In this document: positions 24,985 to 36,832 of the stretch, one piece after another
Numbering within the stretch: position 1 is the first letter of the stretch
How the letters are laid out: each line of letters opens with the position of its first letter
Assembly (NCBI GenBank): GCA_001986395.2
Contig: MQVO02000067.1
Location: 1 to 64,000, forward strand
From: Irpex lacteus
Lineage: Eukaryota; Basidiomycota; Agaricomycetes; Polyporales; Irpicaceae
Reading direction: 5' to 3'
Length of the DNA stretch: 64,000 nt
Made by a program: the position numbers and the translations under genes
The notes under the pieces: model-generated
What the model was told of the DNA's origin: nothing
The model's database searches: none
Seen by the model: only the letters and a program-made list of their open reading frames with translations

Positions 24985-26641
24985 TCACGCCCACCGCGAT
25001 TGTGAGCGGGTCTTGGCGATTTCCGCCTGGATCATCCTCATGGCACTGAGACGAGACGTTGGACCATGAGCGTCGCAGATGCGCGCGTGTGGGAAGACCT
25101 GGACGACAAACTCTGCGAACTTCTTTACGTCTCCAACCGACGTACAGCCAATGTCAAACGTGTGTAAGTGCGACAGAGAAGGCTGAGATGATCGAGGCGT
25201 CCGGGGTATCCTGTCGCACCTACCATGGGCGGCTGAGCTGGAGTGTTGGTATCTGTTGCCCCTGATACTCGAAGTCGCGACCGAGTGCTTCTCGAGCTTC
25301 AAGTGGTGTGCAGGGTTGTACGCAAGCCCGAGCTCATTCAGCCGCGGGCACGTGGACACCAAGCCGCGAATACTTTCGAGGGAGAGGCCAGGGTTCTCCA
25401 GCCTGGCTGCGGTACCCAGAGACAGCCGCTCGAGACATGGCCAGGCGCTAGCCATGTCATTGACGAGTTGGTCGTCTGATAAGGTAGGGATTTGAGTTAG
25501 GATCAAGTGCGTGAGCCTTGGCAGGCCGAATAGATACCGGATCGAGTGGGACGTTAGGACGTATTGTTGCGATGTTTGAAGTGGGGGTGCGGAGGAGCGA
25601 TGTGACTTGCCGGAGGGTGTAATGTGTATGCTGAGGCTCTGGAATGACCGGTGACGGGCGACACCGCGGAAGAGATGGTGAAGTGAGGCCGCAGTGGGTT
25701 GAACTTTCAAGTGTAGTACTAGGCTGGAGAAACTCGAGGATTCGACCAGACTCAGCAGTGGGACGATGTCGTTGGCCCTCTCTGCGTGAGCTGTTAATCG
25801 GCGGAGAGAGCGGAACGTCGGGATATCCGCAGCTGGTCTGTACAGTGAGCTATCAAGGGGCGATGCTACGCGGACAGATAGAACCTCCAGTCGCGGATGG
25901 TGTGCAAGGAGTGGGAGAGTGGCGGCGCATACTGGCGCTCTGACGGAGAGTTCGGCAAGGTGCTTAGAAGAAGTAAGCATCCGGCCGAGTGCGCCCACAA
26001 TGCTCGGATCCTCGTGCTCTGGTGCGCCAGGCGAGACCTTGAGGGAGCGCAAACCTGATGCAGCAACGGAAAGGTATGCTACAGTATCAGATAGCACCCG
26101 AGGATTGCCAATAATGAGGGCATTGAAATTGAGGAGACCGGGGTGGACAAAGAGGCTCAGGTAGCGCAGTGAGGTTTCTCGAAGATCGCACCAGCGTAGC
26201 TCGCGCAGGTTGGGTAAGATTGCAGTCTTGGGATCCGGACGGCACAAGTCAAGGACTTGTAATGCTCGCATCTCTGCGTCGGCATCGAATGACTGGCCCA
26301 GCGCGAGAGACTGGACCCGTCTAGCATGTCGATTGAAAGTATGCAGATTGCGTCCTTCTGGGTACTTGGTGAAATACTGTTTTTGGTCAGCGTGGTTTGG
26401 AGCTATCCCTTAAAAAGCAACTCACATAAGGGCCGTCTGAATGACCGCAGACGTCATGGCCCAAGCAATGCATGAGTGCGGTGAGCCCGTTTAACCGCCT
26501 CCATAATGCGTCTTCTGCTATCTCGTGGAATGAACGACATGTCCGAGATAATGAAGCGACTGTAGAGGGGGTGGTACCGTCTTCGTTTGAGAAGTGTGCG
26601 ATGAGCTCAAATATTTCGGAGACAAGGAGACACTGATGCAT
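24985..26641 (-). CDS. F-box / leucine-rich-repeat protein
   Basis: This is probably the substrate-recognition subunit of an SCF ubiquitin ligase. There are two exons, 26426-26641 and 24985-26376, joined as GPY-YFTKYPEGRNLHTF. The N-terminus has an F-box-like segment (SEIFELIAHF, TVASLSRTCRSFHEIAEDAL). The rest carries irregular leucine-rich repeats (LPNLRELRW, LRSLKVS, LRRLTAHAER, CLERLSLG, CPRLNELGLAYN, LSHLHTFDIGC). This layout is very common in expanded Agaricomycete F-box families. Substrates are unknown. Confidence 0.8.
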
Positions 26642-27845
26642 CGCCTGAAAAAAGACGTTTAGTCATTGACAATTTTGACAGAAATGCCTTATTCACAATA
26701 GAAGTTGTTTTACTCGGTTTGCTTGATGGATGTGAAGGAACTTGCAAGGTGGCGGACGTGCCAGAATATGTCGTGAATGTAGCAGTCGTAGTACGGGAAG
26801 TACGTGATTCTGCAATGAGCAAAGCTTCAGTAAGCTGGTAGCAGTAGGCGGAGTAGAGTGACCCTTGCGGGTGGAGGTAGTACGAGTTGACGAGGAGGGG
26901 GTATGGTCAGACTCACATTACTTGAGCATATAAAAGAGGAATGATCGACAAGCCTGGAGTGCTGGTAAAGTTTCTGGATGCGTGTGCCTGGCTCCATTGT
27001 GCGGCCGATGTATATAGTGTAGCAGGGGCAAGATCGAGGCATCAGTCAATACCGTGGAATTGGTGGATTACTGAGTCAGTGTCGGGGATCAGAGCTTATC
27101 CCCCACGCAACGTCGCGCAACGTAGACATGAAACTTCCTTCCGAAGAGGCGAGCGCACATACTCACAGCCTCGTTCTCACGCAAATCGCGTCATTGTTTC
27201 GGTATCCTGTAGAGGCAGGCCAAGCTTCACAAGCCAGACTCAACCTTCGTGTCTTCCAGCCCCTTTAGTGCAGCAGGGCCAGGAGAATGATTAGGCCATC
27301 GACGGAGTGCTCCTGGCGCGCCGAGAGTGCGGATATCTTTGATGGGTGATATCGCTACGCAGCAAATTGTGTAAATAATCTGTGTTGTGAGCAGACTTTC
27401 CAACAACATGACCACCAACGCCTGCGTCCGACTCGGTATGTCGGCTACCTGACGTCAAGCCTCCGCCTCAAGCCCAAGGGCCAAATGTCGAAGTTAGATC
27501 ATGGCACCCACCCACTTACTCGCGGCCTCGGTGTGTACCGAACGTTACGTTTAATTTTGAACGAGCAGTGCGCATTCGGTTCACCTGCACGACCATCCAA
27601 CGTTGACTATATGAGCTTCGTCCAAGTCGCCAGCCGGGCCTGCCCGTATCTGTATCTTGATAATGAAGACATCACACGCGATCAAGAACCGGATCCTGTA
27701 AAGCCATAGTATGAAAACAAACATACGCCGCTCCATGACCGGCCAAAAGAGTTCGCTGCGGTAGACAACTTACCGATATTATTTTGACGTTTGCGCGGTA
27801 TCCGACACGTGTACGGGTTTGCACACAGAAACGTATGACACTGGG
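26642..27845. other. intergenic region with weak minus-strand coding signal
   Basis: These 1.2 kb contain a protein-like minus-strand stretch near 26710-26810 (ITYFPYYDCYIHDIFWHVRH). It can be joined to 26930-27040 across a 121-bp GTGAGT intron, but no start codon can be placed. I leave it uncalled. Confidence 0.25.
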
Positions 27846-28321
27846 TTAGGAATTCGCGCTGCAATGGCGTTGAGAGAGCGAGGGCACGATGAGGTCGAGT
27901 ATAACTATGTTATGTCTATTTCGGGAAGCGACTTCGAATGTAATGCCACGTTGGCCAGTGCCAGGGGTCCTGTGTGACATTCCGGAAAATGTAATCCAGA
28001 TAAACATCGCAGCGTCTAAGCCTTTAAGCGCCTGCGTCCAGCCTTGGGTCGGTAGTAAGCTAGTAATCCAGGACGACACCAGATAGCCTCCTACAAGTAT
28101 GATGACCAATATTGCCCGCAAACTGAACAGTCTTTGAATCGCCTCAATGCCCAAAGTCCAGAAATACTTGGATCCGTATGGCGCGGCCTGCCACCTATGA
28201 AATCATGATGGTCATATATGGAAAACTGCCAGACTCACATACGACTAACGCTGTTGCGTAAGTACTTCAACCAGGCCACCACGTGTGCAGGCCCTCGAGA
28301 ACAATATCCTCTACTCAACAT
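27846..28321 (-). CDS. small two-exon membrane protein, unrecognised
   Basis: I do not recognise this gene. The start is ATG at 28321 (MLSRGYCSRGPAHVVAWLK). Exon 1 (28239-28321, 83 nt) ends at a GTGAGT donor. Exon 2 (27846-28194, 349 nt) follows a TTTCATAG acceptor. The join restores one frame (SVSR-MWQAAPYGSKYFWTLG) and gives 143 residues. One clear hydrophobic helix (FSLRAILVIILVGGYLVSSW) and a second weaker one (AAMFIWITF) suggest a membrane protein. It is divergent from the WW-like gene, with 136 bp between starts, so they may share a promoter. The C-terminal 50 residues are less protein-like, and a further intron is possible. Confidence 0.5.
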
Positions 28322-28457
28322 TCACGGAGCTCAACGCCTCAATATAATGTGAGTCGCATGCTGTCGTGTGAGACTGCAGCTATATTTGGACTGACGGCTT
28401 GACAGACGGTGTTGCGCGGGCGTCCACATTCTCAACTTTAGTAACCAGTCTCACCTG

Positions 28458-31266
28458 ATGAGTTGGAGGCTTGGTCTATCCTGCCCGACACTGATAGCAA
28501 AGCTCAGGTCCATCATCCGGCTCCTTTTGCGTTTGGTACAAAATCCGCGTGCACAACGATGGATCCAAACGTCCTGGAAAATGCTGCAGTGGATACACTC
28601 GTTACTGCGGAAACGACACACGAACACCCCCCAGAATGGGTCGTACTTCACTGCAGAAAATATCCAGAAACACTATACATTTGCTTCAAGTGATGTACCG
28701 CGCAGGATCGATTCGAGTTCAGCTTGCTATACCCCGGAATCGTCTGCAATAAAACCGTCATCAAATGTTGCAATTCCACAGTACAGCGGGGCACCTCAGA
28801 GGATGACGGAGTCACTAATATTCACTGAAGAGAAAACTGATATGGAGGATACACGATATCTATCCGGCCCTTCACGCGAAGACACGAATATCACCGTAGT
28901 GAGTCCAACGGAATCCAGCAGTGGAAACACCTCTACTGCCGAAACGCAGCGAGAAACAATTACCAGTTACAATCAGACACTTCATCCTGGTAATCCCAAG
29001 GACATAAAGCGCTACGATAGGTCCATTAAAATGTAAGTGACGATGTGTTCAAACGAGGTGACTTGTTCCAATAACATATTCGAACAAAGTCCTAAGCGGT
29101 CCTCCGTAAAGGACGAAGTTAGTGTAAAGCCGTGGACATTCTTCGAAAGGTCAGGACGGATCTCGTACTAACTATTCTCAATAATGAATGTCTCATAGTC
29201 ATCCACGCGATGACGGCTGGATTCGGTGTGTACACCCGGAGGGTGTGTCGTACTTTTATCATGCGGACATGGTGAGTCAACATTTCCTTCCGTTCAAATA
29301 TATTCCTGACCAATCTACAAGCGCCTCTTTACGGAAGCAAACTTGGACGACCGCGAGACACGAGAAAGGCTTGAATTATGTTTCAGCATTCTAGCGAAGA
29401 GAATCGGGGGAAACGACGTACATCCCAGGCAGCGAGATCGGATTAAACAATCTGACCTTGTACTGGAGTTCTGGCCAGACGACCTTGAGTTGTGCCTTTA
29501 CTATTATGCACATCACGAAACACAGACAATTTTCTGGCTGGACGAAGTGGACTTACACGTGGAACTACAAGAAGTAGCGAGCGAAATACCTCCAACACAT
29601 ATGAGTGAGTACATGTGCGAACGATATAAGTCCTTTACTGACCATGAATCCTGGACCTTCAGAACATGCAATTGAGAGTTTCTACTGGTACATTCTATTT
29701 GAGTACGTCTAATACTTCGCTAGAAAGAAAGAGAAACTCACCAATCGCTCTAGATGCATCGTGACAACACGTTCGATTCGATTTTACTCTCTCTAGGATG
29801 CATCTGGGTTATTTCCCATACGGACGACGAGAAATATCTCCCAACATAGCAGTGAAAGAACTCGAACGCCGACTGGCTTGGCTTCTTACAGGTACGAGTA
29901 ATCTGCTCAGGGCAAACATCCAGGACATTCACCACGCAATGGCAAAGATGAGCTCACGTCAGTCCGCTCCCCGTCTCCGTTCGATGCTATGCAACTCAAG
30001 CAGCTAACCTCCGTGGTCGTGAATATCAAAGGTATGCGCGCACTTATTGTGAAGAGTACTCTGAGCCATTTTTCTGATTATTAACAGACCTGGACGACGA
30101 GTATACGTTGGCTATTGCAGGTGCGCGCCTTCCGTGCATATTCTGTACCAAAACCTTACTCATACTTTGTATCAAGGCCGCCTATTAAGTGATTTGTGTG
30201 AGTCTAGTAGTGTGGTGATACCCTCGTCATAGACACTGAGCTGAAACTGTAATAGCGTGGTCGCGGTTTCTCAATCATCATGGCGAATACGGTGCTCGCC
30301 TCAACTCAAACCAAAGTGTTTACGGAGACGATAATCCTTCTCGAGGGCCTCTCATGTCGCTATTTTACTTACTCTTCTTCAACGCTCCTGTGGGGCACTT
30401 GAAAAGTATACACAACGCGTATACGGATGAGCTCATCAAACTCGACACCTGGAAGAAACACCTAGATGATCTAGTTGACAACTGGCGAGAATATATTCTA
30501 TACGTACGTCTTCTGCACAGTGACGTAGGACATACAATGTCAAGCTTACTCTCATGCAGTCGACTGTCTTGCTGAACGCTAACGTGGCCTTCTTGGACAT
30601 CTCCAATGTCACGCCCGATGATTTTTCGCAAGTTAGTACGGTTGGTCAAGTCGCCAGCTTTATCTCGACTATCACAAGCATCGGAAGTATCATTGTCGGA
30701 CTGCTACTCGTACGACAGCATCGCCCAAGCTCAGAAATGGATGCCGCAGATGCGGTACGTCAAGTCGCTCATTTCGTACAATTCATTTAGTTGAACTACA
30801 GTTCCCAGATGGAATCGTTGGAGAGATACATCAAGCGGACGGGAAGCGTCCAGAAACTAGCTCTACTTTATGCTGTTCCGTACGCTTTTCTCATGTGGGG
30901 GTAAGCCTTTTCTCGAATCACGTCTGTCTGAGCACTTACAATGGCGTCTCTCTCTCTATCTGTAGGATGATCAGCTTCCTCGTCGCCATTGCATGGGAGT
31001 GCTTCAGCGGAGGATCCCGAGTGACCATAGTAATGTGTGCCGTTGCATTCTTCCTTATCGTCTGCTTGGCATTATGGTGCGCATATTCCGGGACTCGCAG
31101 CCTCGAGCTGTCAAGAACAGTCCTCTCTTCTTCGTGGGAGCACATCGCAAAACCGATGGAATCGTTGAGATCTCGCGCTATGTTCAGGCTCCCAAGGCGC
31201 AGGCAATTGCAAGGCAACGATTCCCCGTCTACGGCCGGTCATAATGCACGAGGCCTTGAGGCCTGA
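28458..31266 (+). CDS. WW-like domain membrane protein, Agaricomycete family
   Basis: This is a multi-exon gene of a family I know only as WW-domain-containing basidiomycete proteins of unknown role. Exons at the start are 28458-29034, 29090-29149, 29199-29271 and 29322-29604; more follow to the stop at 31266. The N-terminal part has a basic hydrophobic stretch (RSIIRLLLRLVQ), then a Ser/Thr-rich linker. The WW-like segment is DDGWIRCVHPEGVSYFYH. Its first Trp is present, but the usual second Trp is not obvious. Conserved blocks follow: LFTEANLDDRETRERLE, FWPDDLELCLYYYAHH, GYFPYGRREI and VNIKDLDDEYTLAIAGRLL. Hydrophobic segments near 30360, 30640-30720 and 30970-31090 suggest membrane anchoring by the C-terminal half. 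Confidence 0.75.
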
Positions 31267-33985
31267 CCTTGCTGGGTCATTCTTTTTCTAAGGACTGATG
31301 GTCTGCCGGAACATTTGAAATATACTGTAGCATATCATAGCACACTATTGTTGACATGTCGACTGTGTCCTGTTTTCCCTTTCTATATCCTCTACGGATG
31401 CTCACGTACCATGTAGTCTCATCATTTGGATCCACACGTATATCCAGGCCTAGCATTCTCCGTTGCTACGTTAACGTACATCACCATGGTGTGCTTATTT
31501 CTGTGTCTACGTCATTGGTATTCTGATCAACCATAGCCTCCGAATTTGTCTGCAAACGTTTCCCGGATGTGCCGAAGGCTTGATCGAGTTCTTGCTGTTG
31601 ACACTGAAAGAACATGTCAGCTCTTCCGACCCGTCGAAGCCAGCTATGTGTGTGCCTGGACCCCGCTTCTGCCGCAATATTGTCGGGGACTCGCGCAGCA
31701 AGTTGTTGGTCTCCGCGCGCCATGGGACCAAACCAAGGATCTGGTTGTACCCTCTTGATATTGCCACCAGTGCACTGAGCTGTAGCGGCATCATCACGGG
31801 TATAGCCATTGAGTGTATTGGATAAACAGTACCTTGTCCCGACGTCCAGAGTGATCGACTTCCGACTACTGTACTTAAACTGCCGACCAAAATGAAGAGA
31901 ATTCGCATCGTGAATCATCCGTGATATCTATTTGTGGGGGAGGGGTGCCTTGGCGCTCGAAGCTGTGCCCTTCGTTCGACTTCGCAGATCTACTGTAGTC
32001 AGCTTTCTTCTGGATCTGTTTCCCCGTCATTTTCTAATCATATTCACACGCAGCAATGATTTTGTCTTCATGTTCTCCTCGTTCCGGCTTACAGCTAAAA
32101 CCAGAACGTTAGGCCGCATTTTTTCGTACACACATAGAGCGGACCACGAAAAACCTCCGGCCGTTGGGCCAGGCGTGAGCTGGAGCGAATGGGACGCGTC
32201 GAACCTCTGCGGCAGCAGTGCCGCCATCATCCCGCCAAGTCCGCCTATGTGTAAATTGATGGGAAGTGGCCTAACGTTCTGGTTTTAGCTGTAACAGATT
32301 TTGAAGTGCGATGTCGGCGTCCTTGGAGGTCACTGACCGAAGCTTTCGCACCCTGTGCGTCTGGATCGACATCCTCGATGATGAAGAGAAATTGCTTGTC
32401 TGTACCACACTAGGAACGATATGGCCCGGGACGATATCTAGTGCGCCACCTGCCACAGGTCCGGGATCGAGCCCGAACCCATTTGTTACAATCTGGTTTG
32501 CATTGTGAATAGTGGGGTCCCGAGTTGTAATCGCAAGAATGGAGGTACGCACTCAATTCATGGTTTTGCTTTACCGGCCCGCTTTCACTGGCACTATGAG
32601 ACATGCTGTGTCCCGCGTGCGTCACTCGCAGACACCGTAAACCCTTTTATCATGTAAGCCTGTACCGGGCCTTGCCGTTAGCTTTGACCACAGTTTAGCA
32701 TGCACATCTGTACAGGCTCGAGGTATATAGAGGCTAGTCACGAATGAACGAGCCCATGCACACCCAGACCTTGTTACTAGGCAGTGGCTGCAACAGCCGG
32801 CCAGCCCATTAACCTTTCGCGTCCCGTCTGCCGGTGTGAAATACTGCATTGCCCGCCCGTTGTTGTTAAACGGCGCGTGCGTGGAAGAGATCTGTGAAAG
32901 TTTGAGCCTGAGATGAGCCTCACACCTCTAGAGCACTAAAATCACGGCAATAATCCGCGCATGAGCATCTAACATCCTTGGTCACTGAACAGAGGCCGTG
33001 TGAAAGAGTATGACCACAAAGGACAGAATCTTCTTCGAAGGCGCTCCAAGCCTATAGGGACACACAACTAGTTTGAGAAACATTCAACTTGAAGGGAGAA
33101 GTACGCACAACAATCAATTTCAAGGGTAAGTGATGCGCTTCTAAAGTTTTTAAGGCAACAATAACACGGTGGTTTGTAGCCACACGATCTGAATCAGTAT
33201 GCACATATCTCCGTCATCCCTCGGCGGGTAAGCGATATATAGGCTTCTCGTAGCCTGGATTGGATCTATGTTTGCCGGCTTGAATAATAAGCTTACGGAG
33301 GCGGACGAGAAACTTGTAAACATGGACGTCCTGGCTGCCTAGCAGTAGCTCCTAGTCGCAATGTAGCTTTCTTTGATTGTGCGGAATCTTGAACGACGAA
33401 TCAAGAGGAGCATCCTTTCTTCATCTTTTCCCTTTTCAACCTAGCAATGAATTTAGGTCAAGAGCGGCTTGATCACGGCTTGAATACGTACTTGAAAAAG
33501 TGTCCCCTGAGGAATCGGACTAAGATGTACCTGATGAACGTCTCTTCTTTGGCTGAAGAGTGCCGCAAGGCTCGCTGGGTCTTCTTAAAAGTTTTGACCA
33601 TCTCGAGCAAATCTCGAGATACTATTGTTTGTTCTGCTTTCATAATGGAAAGTCCAAACGAGCGCACTGCGAGCCAGTCGACAGAATAAAAGGCAGAAAA
33701 TTAACGCAATAATAGCAGTCAGATGGTTAGTGGCAAGAGTGTTAGCCAACTCCGCCATCTCGACGCGGCACAACGCGGAATGAGCGTGTTCGAGTCATGT
33801 GATCGTATAATTGGGATCGCTGATTGGTTCGCAAGAAATAGGGAAAGTGCTTGAGTGTTCTGGAGCTTTGATGTCATTGTATATACATATCATTACAAAA
33901 ACGTCGATTCCTAGTCACTATCCTATTGCCATTCGGTTGCGGTCGAAGCGGTTGAAATGGCAGGTAAGTAGCCTCAACAATCCGT
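31267..33985. other. 2.7-kb gene-poor intergenic region
   Basis: I find no gene here. Open frames on both strands (the largest about 145 codons at 31481-31918, minus) lack motifs and splice continuations. Composition is mixed, and no repeat from elsewhere in the window recurs here. Confidence 0.3.
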
Positions 33986-34488
33986 TCAACCAGTGCATCT
34001 GTAGATATCCTGTGAACGCAGTAAGGTTATTATCCTTTAGCCTGTTCTTGTATTAGTTGTAAGGCCGTTGTACTCACGATGCAGAAGTCAGGGGTACAAA
34101 GTGTATCTTGGAACCTGCAGGCGCAAGGTGCAAGGCACCCTTCACTGAGAGTGCAGGCCTGACCGCAGCCAGGCTTCGCGCGGGCCTCTAGCTGAGTGTC
34201 CAAACGCTTCGAAATAGCGGTGTTGCCGATAATATCGTTATAAGCAGTTGCGAGAGTGGGATTCTGCTCCTTGAAACCTGGTTGGTCGATGGAGAGGACA
34301 TAGCATGACTTGTCCGCAGCGTCCGCAAAGAACCCGCCTGGCCCGATACGCAGATTCTTGTCGGCGGGTTTCTTAGACTTTAGGGTCTCAAGGTCGGGCA
34401 CGGCCTCGCAGTTCGTGGCGAACGATACACCAGCAAACGTCAAGCAGACCGCTGCGACTGCAAAGAGCCTCGTAAACTTGGGAGCCAT
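33986..34488 (-). CDS. small secreted cysteine-rich protein, copy 1
   Basis: I do not recognise this family outside the window. It has two exons, 34078-34488 (411 nt) and 33986-34009 (24 nt), joined FCI-DIYRCTG-stop, and encodes about 144 residues. The signal peptide is FTRLFAVAAVCLTFAGVSFA, with the mature start near TNCEAV. Ten cysteines remain in the mature part: NCEAV, KSCYVL, GCGQAC, GCLAPCAC, LC, FC and a terminal RC. The signature core is LKSKKPADKNLRIGPGGFF, followed by CYVLSIDQPGFKEQNP. It is close to copy 2 (36326-36832) and more distant from copy 3 (61992-62493). It is probably an extracellular protein; an effector or cell-surface role is only a guess. Confidence 0.85.
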
Positions 34489-34620
34489 TGAACTTCTGTG
34501 AACGTCGATAACAATAAGTCAGACGAGGTACATCTCGTGAAGAGTGATTACTGACCGGTGACACGATGTTCTGGGTAAGAAGAACAGGGGGATGCTAAAG
34601 TTCGAGCCATGTCGAGATCC

Positions 34621-34628
34621 TTTATATC
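34621..34628 (-). promoter_or_regulatory. TATA box of secreted protein copy 1
   Basis: GATATAAA reads on the minus strand about 133 bp upstream of the start codon of the secreted protein gene. This is a typical distance for a fungal core promoter plus 5' leader. Confidence 0.5.
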
Positions 34629-35425
34629 TGGCCACCGCTCCGGCAGCATTAGCGATTGGGCTGCAACATCAGGTGTAGCAGCAATGCTCCAACACGAGGC
34701 AGGTACCAATAAAGTCAAGTATCGGTCATTCCTTGCCTTGGAGTGATAACGACCAATGCAGAGATTTCAAAACGAGGAGTCACTAAACGGTTCATCAATG
34801 ATCGCAGGGCACCAAATTCCTATTAATAACGTACCTCATCGCCGTAGACGAGCACAGATGAATGTCGGCCTTGGGTGATAATGATAAACGTGCGCGCAGC
34901 TGCTCTCCTCTCGTGTGTCACTCAATGGAGATATTTGCCTGTTACGTAGTACAGCCACAGGGCTGTCATCCAGGGAAGGCAGCCTGGTCGACTTAAGAGA
35001 TCTCGGCCATCTCACGCGTACATCATGCGACCGCCACCTTGACTCAGTCCGCCTGAATTATTGTATCTTTGATCCTGCCACATACTCGTAGTGAATGATA
35101 CGACCCTTGCAGGATGTAATATGCGCGCACCCTATGACCATAGTTGTGATTCCAGATATGTTTGAGCTATCGTATGTATTCAGATAATTGGGAATTCGGG
35201 CGACACGAGCTGGAGGCAGTACGCTGCTAGCAAGAAGTCTGCTTCGTACCATCCGTCCGAGTCGGCTTGATGTGAGCTGTAAAGTTTCTAACTTTATTGA
35301 GCATATATCACCGCAAACTTCAACAAAGTCTACGGTAAATCCGGAAGCTTACTAGTACTAACAACTGGGCATAGACCTCTGGAGTAGAGCTACAGTATGC
35401 GTAGAAGAAGTTCAGGTTTGAGTTA
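34629..35425. other. intergenic, upstream of secreted protein copy 1
   Basis: These 0.8 kb lie between the promoter and the first MITE. I see no supported gene. Confidence 0.3.
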
Positions 35426-35696
35426 GGCCCCGTTCTGTAACGACGTTATGCCGTCTGTTACACTACGTTATTGTCCTAAATAAGGCTAAAAGTCAGTACC
35501 ACTCTGTTATACTCTGCTATGCTCCGTTAACCTTACTCCGTGACTTTACGCGCACAGCGTTTGCCGTCACGTTTCCGAGCCAACCTGTTGTTTCATTGGA
35601 TAGAACGTGTGACAAAGTGTTACTTTTCTGACCAAGCATCCGGTGCATAACGTAACAGAGCCATAACAGAGCATAACGTGGTTGCAGAACGGGGCC
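35426..35696. mobile_element. MITE copy 1, PIF/Harbinger (Tourist)-like
   Basis: This is a 271-bp non-coding element. It begins GGCCCCGTTCTGTAAC and ends with the inverted match GCAGAACGGGGCC. The terminal inverted repeat extends roughly 26 bp with few mismatches (it includes ACGTTATGC / GCATAACGT). It is flanked by TTA on both sides (35423-35425 and 35697-35699). A 3-bp TTA/TAA target duplication and GG-starting termini are hallmarks of the PIF/Harbinger superfamily. No transposase frame is present. Confidence 0.85.
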
Positions 35697-35699
35697 TTA

Positions 35700-35970
35700 G
35701 GCCCCGTTCTGTAACCACGTTATGCTGTCTGTTACGCTACGTTATCGTCCTAAATAAGGCTAAAAGTCAGTACCACTCTGTTATACTCTGCTATGCTCCA
35801 TTAACCTTACTCCGTGACTTTACGCGCACAGCGTTTGCCGTCACGTTTCACCGCCAACGCGTTGTTTCATTGGATAGAACGTGTGACAAAGTGTTACTTT
35901 TCTGACCAAGCATCCGGTGCGTAACGTAACAGAGCCATAACAGAGCATAACGTGGTTACAGAACGGGGCC
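35700..35970. mobile_element. MITE copy 2, in tandem with copy 1
   Basis: This second 271-bp copy has the same orientation and ends (GGCCCCGTTCTGTAAC ... GTTACAGAACGGGGCC), with TTA at 35697-35699 and 35971-35973. The two copies share the middle TTA. They differ by only a handful of substitutions, for example near the left end and around 35850, and by no net length. Confidence 0.85.
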
Positions 35971-36325
35971 TTAGAAATTAAGCGTGACACACCCTTATCA
36001 GTGTGACGCAGCGCGTCTCGATCGCGATCGGGCACAGACGCCAATCAGTCGAGGCACACAACCTGCGTCGATGGCCCTTGCATGTCTCACTTGTTTCGAC
36101 TACTGAAGACTCTCAGACCGGTGAGGAATACCTATCTGTATGACCTTTCTGTTATCGTAGAAGTTGCCTCAAGCTCAACTGACTTTCATTCGCACCAGGT
36201 TTCACTAGCTTGCAAATGCAATTACATTCGTATTCAATTTATTTGTATTGATTTACATAGAGATAGTTTCATGAATGCAAGCAGGGAGGATTCCCAGTCG
36301 AGTACAGAGTGCAAGCTGTGAGTAT

Positions 36326-36832
36326 CTAGCCTTTGCAGCGGTAGATATCCTAGTGCACATCAAGGTTAGTGATTACACTCGACTTAAGTGATGTTGTGGA
36401 CAGTCTAAGGCTACTCACATAACAATCACCGTAGGGAGTGCATGTCTCGTACATGAACCTGCACGCGCATGGAGCCAGGCAACCGTCCTTCGGATCGCAG
36501 ACCTGACCGCAACCGGGCTTCGCGCGGGCCTCAAGCTGAGTATCCAAACGCTTAGAGACAGCGGTGCTGCCGATAATATCAGCGTATGCCGCCGCGAGCG
36601 TGGGGCTCTGCTCCTTGAACCCTGGTTCGTCGATGGAGAGGACGTAGCATGAGTCGTCCGACACGTCGGCAAAGAACCCGCCTGGCCCGATGCGCAGGTT
36701 CTTGTCGGCTGGCTTCTTAGACTTGAGCGTATCAAGGTCGGTGACGGCCTCGCAATTAGCGGCAGCCGAGGTGCCAACGAATGTAAGGCAGACTGCTGCC
36801 ACAGCAGCAAGCCTCATAAGCTTCGAGGCCAT
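36326..36832 (-). CDS. small secreted cysteine-rich protein, copy 2
   Basis: This is a close paralog of the gene at 33986-34488, in the same orientation 2 kb away. Exons are 36419-36832 (414 nt) and 36326-36349 (24 nt), joined DCY-DIYRCKG-stop. The signal peptide is LMRLAAVAAVCLTFVGTSAA and the mature protein starts near ANCEAV. The core LKSKKPADKNLRIGPGGFF is identical to copy 1, followed by SCYVLSIDEPGFKEQSP and GCGQVCDPKDGCLAPCACRF. The cysteine pattern is the same, with the last cysteine in the short second exon. The two genes flank the tandem MITE pair and are best explained as a local duplication. Confidence 0.85.

Noticed and set aside
26710..27042. Protein-like minus-strand segments (ITYFPYYDCYIHDIFWHVRH and upstream) near the F-box gene.
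   Set aside because: They can be joined across a plausible intron, but the joined frame has no start codon and upstream meets a stop.
31481..31918. Overlapping open frames of about 130-145 codons on the minus strand.
   Set aside because: Two frames overlap the same stretch, neither has a motif, and no exon continuation is seen.
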